A stretch of 36,349 nt of DNA. Origin: Bacillota bacterium (GTDB lineage Bacteria > Bacillota_I > Bacilli_A > RF39 > UBA660). Below the pieces are notes generated by a model. The model did no database searches. It worked only from the letters and a program-made list of their open reading frames with translations, and had not been told where the DNA came from. Numbering within the stretch: position 1 is the stretch's first letter; the number at the start of each line of letters is the position of its first letter. Both the position numbers and the translations under genes were made by a program. Shown here one piece after another: positions 24,294 through 32,684 of the stretch. Location of the stretch: the NCBI GenBank assembly GCA_003149915.1, contig QAMK01000004.1:1-36349 (forward strand), written 5' to 3'.

Positions 24294-26192
24294 TTATTGT
24301 TGTGTTGAGTTCCCTGATGGTACTGAGGTAACTTCGGGCACAGGTCCAGTTGTTACTTCTGGCACAGGTCCAGCAGAAACTTCTGGAATTGGCCCGTTTG
24401 TCACTTCCGGCACTTGCCCAGTTGTTGCTTCTGGTACCGAAGATACCGTCGATTCTTGAGTCGATTGAGTTTCTGGAACTGGTTCAATTGGTACTTGTGA
24501 GGTGGTTTCCTCTTTAGATGATTCCGGTTGAACAGTAGATTGTTCTACTGAACTTGGAACCGTTCCATTTTGCTTACAAAATTCTTCATAACTCAAGATA
24601 ATTTCATCTTTTTTTAACGGTTCAATTCTAGCAACTGTGTTTGAATTAAAATTAACCATTTTGGCATCGATGGAAACGAATCGATCTTGGTATATATAAT
24701 AAAGTCGTTCATTGTGAATAAAGTAATTGTCTGCAAAATCAATCATGGCACTACCCTTATAGATATTTGCGATTTCGTGATACTGTTTGGTACTTGTTTG
24801 ATACAAATATAGTTTATTATCACTGTTACACAAAATATGCGTTCCATAATCATAAATCGGACGATATTTTAATCTAATATACTCTTCTTTTTTATTATAA
24901 AATCCAAAACTTCTTCCTAAAAATTCTTTTTTATAGCGAAGTGCATGAGGAATTCCCAAAGATCCAATTTTGTTTGCAGGAACTTTTTTACCTTGTTTGG
25001 TAATATAGAAACTTTTCCCTTTTAATGTCACTCTGGCGAAACCATCTTTAAAATCCTCTGCCAAATCGTAAATGCATGGAACAACGACTTTATCAGTGCC
25101 ATCAATAAAGCCATATCGGTTATTATTACGAATAATAGCCATACCATTGCCAATGTTATCTTTTCCATAATAGCAATTAAAAATGACATCGTTTCCATTC
25201 TTATCGATGTAAGTATATCTACTGTTTGTCTGCTTTTTTACAATAGCAAAATTTTCGTTAAATTCAGATAAGTAAGCATATCCATATGGTGTAATTAACT
25301 GTCCGGTTGGACCGACCATAATCCATTGATACATTTGTTTTTCTATCGTTGCAACACCACAACGGAATCCCCGTGCTTGTTTGGCATTGATAGAAAAGCG
25401 TTCTTTTCCAGTTTGGTCAACGTAACTAAATCCAGACATGTTACGATAAATAGATAACCCTTCTTGAAAATCACTTGCTTCGCCACATCGTAATACAATT
25501 TTTCCTTCTTTGTTAATAAAGAAAAATCCTTCTGCTGTTTTCACGAATGCTAGACCTTCTTTAAAATTTCTAGCCTCTAAATAGAGACTAGTAGAAACTA
25601 AGGAACCAGTCTTATCCATAAAGCCATATCCACGTTCTGTTTTAACAACAGATACGTCTTCACTAAAAGGCGTACATTCGTACTTAGTCACAAATAACTT
25701 TTGGCCAGACGAGCTAAAGAAGGCGTAATGGTCATCTTCCTTGACTCTTGCTACACCATCAGAAAAATCATCGGCACTAGGATAAATTAACGGTATTTTT
25801 TCTACACCTTCATGGTCGATATAACCGAATCCCTTAGGACCATATACGCGTGCCATGCCATCGTGGAAATCGAATGCTAGTTGATATTTTGGAGGAATGA
25901 CTTCCGTTCCAGATGCATCCATATAGCCGTAAAGACCGGTAGTGTTGCTTTGAAATTTAGCAAGACCTTCGTAAAAATCTCCGGCTGATTTGTAATCCTT
26001 TAATAAGACGACGCGACCCGTTTTATCGATATAGGCGATGTGAGGAGCGTTGATATTATAAAGTTTGGCATATCCTTCATGGAACTCCGAAATCAAAGAA
26101 GTCGTAAAATAGCCACTTTTATATCCTGGCCGGACAATCCCAATACAAGTTAATAAATACTTTTGATATGCTTCATATAAATTCCCGTTCAT
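24294..26192 (-). CDS. WG-repeat protein with Pro/Val/Thr-rich repeat tail
   Basis: A 632-residue protein of about ten or more WG repeats, each of roughly 25-40 residues with the pattern YGYxDxxGxxVIPxxYxxAxxFxxGxAxV (for example residues 90-130). WG repeats probably form beta-propeller-like or solenoid binding surfaces; their ligands are mostly unknown. No signal peptide is visible, so the location is uncertain. The last about 80 residues are low-complexity: a Ser/Thr/Glu/Gln-rich stretch and then five near-identical octapeptides. It has its own promoter. Confidence 0.85.
   Translation of the reverse strand: MNGNLYEAYQKYLLTCIGIVRPGYKSGYFTTSLISEFHEGYAKLYNINAPHIAYIDKTGRVVLLKDYKSAGDFYEGLAKFQSNTTGLYGYMDASGTEVIPPKYQLAFDFHDGMARVYGPKGFGYIDHEGVEKIPLIYPSADDFSDGVARVKEDDHYAFFSSSGQKLFVTKYECTPFSEDVSVVKTERGYGFMDKTGSLVSTSLYLEARNFKEGLAFVKTAEGFFFINKEGKIVLRCGEASDFQEGLSIYRNMSGFSYVDQTGKERFSINAKQARGFRCGVATIEKQMYQWIMVGPTGQLITPYGYAYLSEFNENFAIVKKQTNSRYTYIDKNGNDVIFNCYYGKDNIGNGMAIIRNNNRYGFIDGTDKVVVPCIYDLAEDFKDGFARVTLKGKSFYITKQGKKVPANKIGSLGIPHALRYKKEFLGRSFGFYNKKEEYIRLKYRPIYDYGTHILCNSDNKLYLYQTSTKQYHEIANIYKGSAMIDFADNYFIHNERLYYIYQDRFVSIDAKMVNFNSNTVARIEPLKKDEIILSYEEFCKQNGTVPSSVEQSTVQPESSKEETTSQVPIEPVPETQSTQESTVSSVPEATTGQVPEVTNGPIPEVSAGPVPEVTTGPVPEVTSVPSGNSTQQ
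24315..24434 (-). repeat. Five tandem 24-bp repeats encoding PEV(T/S)xGxV
   Basis: The units encode PEATTGQV, PEVTNGPI, PEVSAGPV, PEVTTGPV and PEVTSVPS (residues 587-626 of the WG protein). The DNA copies are similar but not identical. Such in-frame 24-base units can change in number without breaking the frame. Confidence 0.9.
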
Positions 26193-26215
26193 TCTCTTAG
26201 CCTCCCATTGTATTT

Positions 26216-26224
26216 ATTATAGCA
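26216..26224 (-). promoter_or_regulatory. Extended -10 promoter of the WG-repeat gene
   Basis: Minus strand TGCTATAAT, 24 bases before the ATG, followed by GGGAGG. Confidence 0.6.
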
Positions 26225-26265
26225 AAACTAGTTTATAAAGTAAATTAGCGGCCAAAAAAATGCAA

Positions 26266-26287
26266 AAGAAAAAGACTCGTTTGAGTC
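26266..26287 (-). terminator. Terminator of the capA-flavoprotein-GT-C operon
   Basis: Minus strand GACTC-AAAC-GAGTC followed by TTTTTC. It lies about 25 bases after the GT-C stop. Confidence 0.75.
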
Positions 26288-26310
26288 CTTAAATTTTTGT
26301 ATTATAACAC

Positions 26311-27801
26311 TTAGTTTTCCCTTTCTGAACCAGTACAATACAAGTATACTCCTTCCTCTTTCCATGTTGTCTTAGCAAGCATTTCGTATTTTTCGTTGTC
26401 CTTAAAAACCATCTGATACAAATAGTCATCTTCTTCTACGACATAATAATCGAAGTGGTACATATCCATAAATTCTTCTATTTTCATTCGCCCATTTTGC
26501 AAATCGTTCCATTCCTTTAAAACATCTTTTTGACCATTGAACTTTTTAATAAATACTTCTGCCCTTGCATCTAGATACGTTTTCATATTGTAAAATTCAA
26601 AATATCCACCAGCATTATATCCCGTATATACGCGAAGCGATTCTGGTGTATCTTCTCTTTCTAATATTGTATCCTTTAATGCCTTTAAAGGTTCTTCGTC
26701 TACTGTGGTATAAACAATGTTTAAAATGGGAATGGATGCAAATAGTATCCAGATTGCAGCATAACGAATCCAAAACAATTTCGAATACGATACTTCCTTG
26801 TTCTCTTTTTTAAAATTATCTTTTAAAAAGTCAGCAAGTGGAAAAATACTGGAAATTAGAAAGAATTGAAACCCTTTCCAACTAGAAAATGCTAATATAC
26901 TCGTTCCTAAATATAGTAAAAAGAATCTCGTTTTCATTTTCTTGTTCCGATTTAATAAGTAACACAGTGATACGATTAAAACAGTACCGTAAAGTGCAAT
27001 TCCCCAGAATGAGAAAATCTGTATTTGACGCATCTCGACAACCAGTTTGTTGATATAGTAATCGCCGTACGAATAGAAGATATAGCTAATGGCATCCCAT
27101 CCATACGGATTGATAAACGCAACTAAGATACTAACAATCGTTGCAATTACGAGCGGTTTTAGAGAGTATTTTCCTTTTTCCAAATGAAACCAGTCTAGTT
27201 TCAAGTAGTATGGAATTAAAAAGATCAAAAACAAAAACCAACTCGATGAATGAAGATTGATGAGTGCTAGAGATAATATCGGTAAACCGATTAGGTACTT
27301 TGTATTTTTCTTATTGATAAAAGACTCCAACAAATAAAACTCAACCAAAAAAATCAAACAATCAAAAATTTGCGGTCGCGATGTCAAGAAAAATCTAGCG
27401 TATAGAACACCGAATATGACAGTTAATAAAACCGATAAACGAAAGCGGTTTTCATCTAATAACTGACATAATTTATAGAATATATAGATGATTATTAAAT
27501 AACTGGTAAATATAAGAAATGCGACACCTACTTTACCGAAGAGGTCGAATACTTCATAAAATATGACATCTGTGAGCCATTGTTGGACGACTAACTCGAA
27601 TCCTTCATGAATCGTAAATGGATCGATGCTTGGAAAACCGTGATTGATGATATAGCGACCCGTATTTAGTAAAAACCAACTATCGTTATCTAGTTTTCCA
27701 AAACATTGAATACTTGCAAATACAATTGGTAATGCCAAGAATAAATAACAAACGAATTTGGATGGGTGATATTTTTTAAACCACTCTTTTATCTTCTTCA
27801 T
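26311..27801 (-). CDS. GT-C-type membrane glycosyltransferase-like protein
   Basis: A 496-residue protein with about ten to eleven membrane spans and a soluble C-terminal domain of roughly 100 residues. The first outside loop has [16 protein letters not shown] (37-52), FPSIDPF (56-62) and [10 protein letters not shown] (73-82). This arrangement is typical of GT39/ArnT-like GT-C proteins, in which acidic residues such as D38/D40 contact the lipid-phosphate sugar donor. It probably adds or polymerises a sugar outside the membrane. It overlaps the flavoprotein gene by 26 bases and is last in the operon. Confidence 0.72.
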   Translation of the reverse strand: MKKIKEWFKKYHPSKFVCYLFLALPIVFASIQCFGKLDNDSWFLLNTGRYIINHGFPSIDPFTIHEGFELVVQQWLTDVIFYEVFDLFGKVGVAFLIFTSYLIIIYIFYKLCQLLDENRFRLSVLLTVIFGVLYARFFLTSRPQIFDCLIFLVEFYLLESFINKKNTKYLIGLPILSLALINLHSSSWFLFLIFLIPYYLKLDWFHLEKGKYSLKPLVIATIVSILVAFINPYGWDAISYIFYSYGDYYINKLVVEMRQIQIFSFWGIALYGTVLIVSLCYLLNRNKKMKTRFFLLYLGTSILAFSSWKGFQFFLISSIFPLADFLKDNFKKENKEVSYSKLFWIRYAAIWILFASIPILNIVYTTVDEEPLKALKDTILEREDTPESLRVYTGYNAGGYFEFYNMKTYLDARAEVFIKKFNGQKDVLKEWNDLQNGRMKIEEFMDMYHFDYYVVEEDDYLYQMVFKDNEKYEMLAKTTWKEEGVYLYCTGSEREN

Positions 27802-29269
27802 GTTGTTCCTCCATGTATTCTTTTTCCGTATTTACTTTCCAGATATCTTCTTTCGTAAGTTGGTCTGGATGTTCGATATGACGAACTGCTTCGATTGCCG
27901 TTAACATCGAATGATCCATGTTGTTATATCGATGTTGGCCATTTCTGCCAATCTCATATAAATTTGGAATCGTATTTAAAAACGTTTGTAACTGGTCGAT
28001 TTCACTATAAGTATCAAAGTATGCCGGATATGCTTTTGGAACTCTTTCGACGTGGTAACCTAGGACATCATCTTCCTTGATAATACCCATATCGCATAAT
28101 TCGCGGACGGCAAAATTCTTTAATTCCCTATCTTTTTTGTTCCAGAAAGAATCATTTTCTGTACAGAAGTATTCTAATCCTAAAAAGTACGTTTTGGGGT
28201 TTTTTACTAAATAAGGAGACCAGTTGTTAAATACTTGAATACGGCCCATCTGAATTTTTGGTTCTTGCACGTAAATCCATGTATCTTTTATTTTTGGTTG
28301 TGATTCAAAATGCACTTTTTTCACGAGAAGTCCAATTGTTAAGAAGTCACGATACGGTAAGCCGTTGGCAATTCTTTGAATGTTTTTTGGAACATCGTTC
28401 ATTCCTGCAATCAAATCTTTTAAAGGCATCGATGAAATGAAGACGTCTCCTGTCAATAAAATTTCTTTGCCATTTTGCAAAGCCGTTATGCTTTTTACTT
28501 TCTTTCCTTGGCGATGAATTTTTGTTACCGTCGTATCAGAAAGAATCGTACCACCCGAGCGAATAATCTGTTTTTTCATGCATTCCCACATCTGACCCGG
28601 TCCATACTTCGGGTAATAGAACTTTTCAATCAAGGATGTCTCTGTATTCTTCTCCTTGATATGAAACGTCTTTTTCAGTGCCGATGAAATCACTTTCGTA
28701 ATCGATAATCCTTTTACACGTTGACTTCCCCAATCCGCTGCTATAAGGTTTGGACTTCTTCCCCACAGTTTTTCGGTGTAGCCTTTGAAAAACATTTCAT
28801 ACAGTTTTTTGCCGAAGCGATTGATATAGAAATTTTCTAAATTCGTCTCTTTCTTCGGTAGAATTTTACTTTTGATGTAACTCATTCCTGCTACAAAAGT
28901 AGTTCCAATCCCTAAATTACGGATTGTTTTCATACTTAACGAAACTGGATAATCAAAAAATTTCTTATGATAATAAATGTGGGAAAGACGATTGCGAATC
29001 AAAAGAACATTTTTTTGACCTCGATTTCGTTTCTGCTCGATTGGTAAAATTTCTTGCCATAATTCATTAATTTCTTTCCTTTTCGTAAAGAATCGGTGAC
29101 CTCCTAAATCCATGCGATTTCCAAGGTACGTTACCGTTTTGGCAATTCCTCCTACTTGACCATCTTTTTCTAGGATGATTACCTCGTATTTTTCTGTTTC
29201 TTTTAACAATTCGTATGCAGCAGTAAGCCCAGCGGGACCTGCACCGATGATTATTACTTTTTTCTTCAT
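27776..29269 (-). CDS. FAD-dependent oxidoreductase, UDP-galactopyranose mutase/protoporphyrinogen-oxidase-like
   Basis: The start is ATG 29269 after [27 protein letters not shown] is a classic dinucleotide-binding fold (GAGPAG at 9-14), followed by the acidic turn [13 protein letters not shown] and DLGGHRFF. The 497 residues also contain the middle segment [18 protein letters not shown], and [16 protein letters not shown] near the end, which caps the flavin in this family. The family includes UDP-galactopyranose-mutase relatives acting on sugar nucleotides. Linkage with a GT-C protein and CapA suggests surface polysaccharide work. The exact reaction is not settled. Confidence 0.78.
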   Translation of the reverse strand: MKKKVIIIGAGPAGLTAAYELLKETEKYEVIILEKDGQVGGIAKTVTYLGNRMDLGGHRFFTKRKEINELWQEILPIEQKRNRGQKNVLLIRNRLSHIYYHKKFFDYPVSLSMKTIRNLGIGTTFVAGMSYIKSKILPKKETNLENFYINRFGKKLYEMFFKGYTEKLWGRSPNLIAADWGSQRVKGLSITKVISSALKKTFHIKEKNTETSLIEKFYYPKYGPGQMWECMKKQIIRSGGTILSDTTVTKIHRQGKKVKSITALQNGKEILLTGDVFISSMPLKDLIAGMNDVPKNIQRIANGLPYRDFLTIGLLVKKVHFESQPKIKDTWIYVQEPKIQMGRIQVFNNWSPYLVKNPKTYFLGLEYFCTENDSFWNKKDRELKNFAVRELCDMGIIKEDDVLGYHVERVPKAYPAYFDTYSEIDQLQTFLNTIPNLYEIGRNGQHRYNNMDHSMLTAIEAVRHIEHPDQLTKEDIWKVNTEKEYMEEQHEEDKRVV

Positions 29270-29280
29270 GTGAACTCCTA

Positions 29281-30474
29281 TTATGAAACTTGCCAAACGA
29301 TATCTTTTACGTAAGTTTCTACTACTGATTTATATTTTTGTAATGTTTCTTGATAATTTTCTAAAACTGTATCATCTAAATTCCGATACGGATACACTTT
29401 AAAGTTTCGTTTCTCTCCTTTGGTGCTCTTCGTGTATAACAGTTCTGCTTTGGGATTCGTTACTATATTTTCTTTGTTACCATCCGGATATATCGTAGAG
29501 GATAACGTAACGGCCATCATGAGACCGGTCAAACGGTCTTGTCCAACTTGATCAGAGATGAAGTTACCGAGTGAGTATATGACAAATGTCTTACCATCAT
29601 TCAAGTACTCGACTGGTTCGATGACATGTGGGTGTGTTCCGATGATTAAGTTTACACCTAGGTCTGCTAATTCTTGCGCCATTTGGCGTTGGGATGTCGT
29701 TTCTTTTAAAGTGTATTCGGTTCCCCAATGAGCTGCGACGATGATAAAGTCCACTTCATCTTTTACTTGTTCGATATCTTTCTTAGCTTTTTCGTAAGAA
29801 TAGATATTTGTCAAATACTCTTTTCCGGATGGTGGCAATAATCCGTTTGTTACAGTCGTATAAGAGAAAAAGGCAAACTTGATTCCGTTTTTTTCATAGA
29901 TTCGTTTTTGATTTCTATCTTCTAGTGAGGAATATTGGCCTGCTGTTATCATGTTTTTATCGTGCCAATAAGCAAGAGAATTTAGAACTCCTTGTTCACC
30001 TTTATCTAAAGTGTGATTGGTAGCTAGCGATGTCAGATCGAATCCTGCATCTAGGAAGGCGTCTCCTACTTCGTATGGTGAGTTAAACCTAGGGTAACTA
30101 GAAAGACCTAGTTCGGTACCACCCAAAATTGTCTCCTGATTATAGTATGCTAAATCAAACGACTCTGTAATCGGTTTGACAAGCGATAACATGGGACGAA
30201 AATCATACGTTCCGTTTTGATAGGCATCTTTATAAACGGAACCGTGAATCAAAGCATCTCCTACCATCACGAGACTCAGTTCTCTATGTTCTGGTTTGGG
30301 AATATTCACTTCTAATTGAGATAAAGCAATCAAAGTATCCGGGCTATGAAACTCAAATGGTTTTTTCGTAAACAATAAAATTCCTGCGATTACAAAAACC
30401 AAACAGATATTTATCCCAGCTAACACAAACCATTTCCTATTGTTCTTCTTTTTTCTCTTCACAACTTTTTTCAT
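29281..30474 (-). CDS. CapA-family metallophosphatase-like protein
   Basis: The start is ATG 30474 after GGAG. The 397 residues have a lysine-rich tail, a membrane anchor (about 15-35) and a CapA/PGA_cap domain. Its motifs are [10 protein letters not shown] (69-78), YNQET (111-115), TNH (152-154), AAHWGTEY and IIGTHPHV, all expected metal and active-site positions. CapA/PgsA relatives take part in poly-gamma-glutamate or capsule handling at the outer face of the membrane. No capB/capC ligase genes are nearby, so a different envelope polymer is likely. It is first in a three-gene operon. Confidence 0.83.
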   Translation of the reverse strand: MKKVVKRKKKNNRKWFVLAGINICLVFVIAGILLFTKKPFEFHSPDTLIALSQLEVNIPKPEHRELSLVMVGDALIHGSVYKDAYQNGTYDFRPMLSLVKPITESFDLAYYNQETILGGTELGLSSYPRFNSPYEVGDAFLDAGFDLTSLATNHTLDKGEQGVLNSLAYWHDKNMITAGQYSSLEDRNQKRIYEKNGIKFAFFSYTTVTNGLLPPSGKEYLTNIYSYEKAKKDIEQVKDEVDFIIVAAHWGTEYTLKETTSQRQMAQELADLGVNLIIGTHPHVIEPVEYLNDGKTFVIYSLGNFISDQVGQDRLTGLMMAVTLSSTIYPDGNKENIVTNPKAELLYTKSTKGEKRNFKVYPYRNLDDTVLENYQETLQKYKSVVETYVKDIVWQVS

Positions 30475-30497
30475 ATCAAACTCCAACTTCTATATTC

Positions 30498-30506
30498 ATT
30501 ATAGCA
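30498..30506 (-). promoter_or_regulatory. Extended -10 promoter of the capA operon
   Basis: Minus strand TGCTATAAT, 24 bases before the ATG. Confidence 0.6.
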
Positions 30507-30562
30507 CATAAAAGATTGTATATTAAAACTAAAAAAAGCGATGTTATAGAAGTGATTTGAAA

Positions 30563-30600
30563 AAAATCTACACAAAATAAAAAGTGTGTAGATTTTTTGT
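30563..30600 (+). terminator. Terminator hairpin at the left end of the IS3 element
   Basis: An 11-bp stem, AAAATCTACAC (30563-30573) with GTGTAGATTTT (30586-30596), followed by more T. Its left arm overlaps the left terminal inverted repeat. It would block plus-strand read-through from outside into the transposase genes. Confidence 0.7.
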
Positions 30601-30628
30601 ATGATAAAATTTAAATAAGGAGGATTCA

Positions 30629-30955
30629 ATGATAACAAGAGAATATAGAAATTTTACTCGAGAAGAAAAAATTAAAGCTGTAAAAATGGTTTTGATTGAT
30701 AAGAAATCTCAAATGGAAGTTGAAAGAACTATATTAGGTAAAAAGAAAAGTACAGGTACACTTAATAGATGGATTAGAGAGTATATTCAGGAAGGCGAAG
30801 AAAATTGTTTTAAAAAGAAAAAAGGATTGAAAAAAATAGAAATAACGGAAGACAATGTTAGATATGAAATACTAAAAAAATTCAATGCCTTCCTGGAAAA
30901 AGAAATACATACAAATTCCAATTCATCGAAAAATTCAAGAAACAATACCCAATAA
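30629..30955 (+). CDS. IS3-family transposase OrfA
   Basis: A 108-residue protein with a helix-turn-helix for binding the IS ends (FTREEKIKAVKMVL, then TGTLNRWIREYIQEG). ATG at 30629 follows AAGGAGG. A slippery heptamer at 30874-30880 lets some ribosomes move into the OrfB frame. The last about 25 residues after that point (rich in Asn/Ser) are simply the tail read without slipping. Confidence 0.85.
   Translation: MITREYRNFTREEKIKAVKMVLIDKKSQMEVERTILGKKKSTGTLNRWIREYIQEGEENCFKKKKGLKKIEITEDNVRYEILKKFNAFLEKEIHTNSNSSKNSRNNTQ
30874..30880 (+). promoter_or_regulatory. Programmed -1 frameshift site (A AAA AAA)
   Basis: Seven A in phase as ctA AAA AAA in OrfA. A -1 slip here continues into a frame that is open from 30868 through OrfB, giving the IS3-typical OrfAB transposase. 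The extra codons upstream of the OrfB ATG read YKFQFIEKFKKQYPINI, a typical OrfB beginning. Confidence 0.7.
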
Positions 30956-30960
30956 ATATA

Positions 30961-31785
30961 ATGTGTGAAGAATTAGAAATATCCAGAGATACTTATTACA
31001 AATGGCTTAAAAGAAAAAATATAAAAAATAGATACGAATTAAATCATGAAGCATTAAAACCGCTAATTCAAAAATATTATGATTTATCAAATGGAACTGC
31101 AGGATATAGACAAATAAAAGAACAACTTGAATATCATGAAGGAATCATTATCTCATATTATATGGCTTTCTTAATTAAATGTTGCATAATGAAATTACCT
31201 GAGGCTAGAAAGAAAAATAAAAATAAAGGTAAATATACGGTTACAACGAAAGGGGATGAAAAGAAATACACTTATCAAAATATAGCAGAAAATATGGATA
31301 TAAATGATATTTATAAAGTAATATCAACTGATACAACAGAAGTAAAATTGGAAAAAGACGGAAAGCAAAATGTATCATTCTTTATTGATGCTTATAGCAC
31401 TGAAATATTAGTATCATGTATTGGTAAATCACTAAATAATGATTTCATAGAATACAATCTAAATTTATTAAATGACAGTGATTATAAATTAGATAATATC
31501 ATATTACATTCAGATCGTGGAGGAATGTATAAAAGTGGAATATATAATACAAAAACCGCTGAAATGAATCTTATACCAAGTATGTCCGCACCTTACACTT
31601 GCACTCATAATCCTTGGATAGAAACACTCAACGGCCAATTCAAAGATTTCATCAAGAAAGACAATCCCAAGACTCTTGATGAACTACAAATTGTATTAAA
31701 CAAATTTGTATACTATAATAATAACATAAAAATTAAAAATAAACTAAAAACAACACCGATTAATTATCGATGTTGCCATAGTTAA
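30961..31785 (+). CDS. IS3-family transposase OrfB (DDE catalytic part)
   Basis: 274 residues from the internal ATG; the functional product is probably the OrfAB frameshift fusion starting further upstream. The catalytic triad is D124 (STDTTEV), D185 (HSDRGG) and E221 (PWIETLNGQFK), with 35 residues between the last two (DD35E). The frame is intact, so the element may be active. Confidence 0.9.
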   Translation: MCEELEISRDTYYKWLKRKNIKNRYELNHEALKPLIQKYYDLSNGTAGYRQIKEQLEYHEGIIISYYMAFLIKCCIMKLPEARKKNKNKGKYTVTTKGDEKKYTYQNIAENMDINDIYKVISTDTTEVKLEKDGKQNVSFFIDAYSTEILVSCIGKSLNNDFIEYNLNLLNDSDYKLDNIILHSDRGGMYKSGIYNTKTAEMNLIPSMSAPYTCTHNPWIETLNGQFKDFIKKDNPKTLDELQIVLNKFVYYNNNIKIKNKLKTTPINYRCCHS

Positions 31786-31830
31786 GAACTTTTTATTTCG
31801 TGTATAAATTTATCAAGTCAGTTCTATCGC

Positions 31831-32493
31831 TTATTTGTTTTTAAAATTTTGATACCAATCCGATACCTTTTCTAATGCTTTATCTTTCGTACTTGTTATG
31901 GATTCTTTGATTTCGTTCTTTTTTTCTTGAATAGCAGAGTAGTTTTCTTCGCCTAAACTTTCTTTAATTGATTCTAGTACATCATAATATGTTGTACTGA
32001 CAAAATCTTTTACAACTTGATACTTTTCACCAATTTTATCTTTATAATCAGGAGCGATTTCCATGATCCATCCATCGATTGTTTCTAAATTTTCTAATGT
32101 CACTTTTTTTCCTTCTTCTGTCAAATCATCAAATGTAACTCCATTCATTTCTTTATCATAAAAGATAAAATCTACCCCGGTGATGAAATATTCTTTTCCT
32201 TTTTCTTTTGCTTGTTCAACTTGTTCACTTTCTATTAACTCTTTAATTTCCTTCTTAGCTTGATCGAAGTAATCAAACTCTTCTGTATCTAATGTTTCTT
32301 CTTGGTTTTCCGGTTCCAAATTAGAGGGAGCTGTACTACTAGGAGTTGAGGAAATAGTTGAAGTACTATTTATCTGACTAGAACTGGATACAGAAAGATT
32401 TTCGTTTTCTTTACTGCATCCTACTAATACAAAACCGACAGCAAGTGTGGCAGCAATTTGTTTTAAATGAAGTGATAAATTTTGAAATTTCGT
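31831..32493 (-). CDS. Lipoprotein of unknown function with an ACG at the start position
   Basis: The frame from 32493 encodes 220 residues beginning KFQNLSLHLKQIAATLAVGF, then VLVGC: a normal lipoprotein signal with lipobox LVGC. A Ser/Thr-rich linker follows, then an acidic domain (FDYFDQAKKEIKELIE, and YYDVLESIKESLGEENY) not recognised as a known family. A good promoter (32518-32526) and an AGAAGGG site precede it, but the codon where ATG is expected reads ACG. The only standard start codon in frame is TTG at 32319, which would drop the signal peptide and anchor. Either ACG is used rarely, or the gene is silenced by one base change (or sequence error). The IS3 element ends 26 bases beyond its stop. 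Confidence 0.7.
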   Translation of the reverse strand, partial: TKFQNLSLHLKQIAATLAVGFVLVGCSKENENLSVSSSSQINSTSTISSTPSSTAPSNLEPENQEETLDTEEFDYFDQAKKEIKELIESEQVEQAKEKGKEYFITGVDFIFYDKEMNGVTFDDLTEEGKKVTLENLETIDGWIMEIAPDYKDKIGEKYQVVKDFVSTTYYDVLESIKESLGEENYSAIQEKKNEIKESITSTKDKALEKVSDWYQNFKNK

Positions 32494-32517
32494 GATAACC
32501 CTTCTTTCTTCTTGTTT

Positions 32518-32526
32518 ATTATATCA
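32518..32526 (-). promoter_or_regulatory. Extended -10 promoter of the lipoprotein gene
   Basis: Minus strand TGATATAAT, about ten bases upstream of the ribosome binding site. The gap from here to 32684 is AT-rich with no gene or clear hairpin. Confidence 0.55.
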
Positions 32527-32684
32527 CACATATCTAAAATTTGAATTTTATTATTTGAATTGTTTTTTTATTTATTATTTTATCTCAATTAAAAAAGTAA
32601 TTTTTTTGATAGTCTGATTAAATTTTTCTTATCTAAATAAATGTTTATTGTTACAAATAGTTTTTTTACAATACAACTAATATA

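Larger units (their letters stand above)
30569..31804 (+). mobile_element. IS3-family insertion sequence, apparently complete
   Basis: About 1.24 kb with two overlapping-frame transposase genes. The ends match as inverted repeats: the 17 bases at 30569-30585 (TACACAAAATAAAAAGT) equal the reverse complement of 31788-31804 except for one base. Clear target-site duplications were not seen, so the exact ends may differ by a few bases. It lies between the capA operon and the lipoprotein gene. Confidence 0.8.

Noticed and set aside
24315..24434. Tandem repeats as a CRISPR array
   Set aside because: The 24-bp units are directly adjacent, have no spacers and are in frame within a coding region.
31831..32319. 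162-residue protein starting with TTG as the true lipoprotein gene product
   Set aside because: TTG 32319 has no ribosome binding site, and the upstream frame holds a perfect lipoprotein signal peptide; the start problem is better explained by ACG at 32493.
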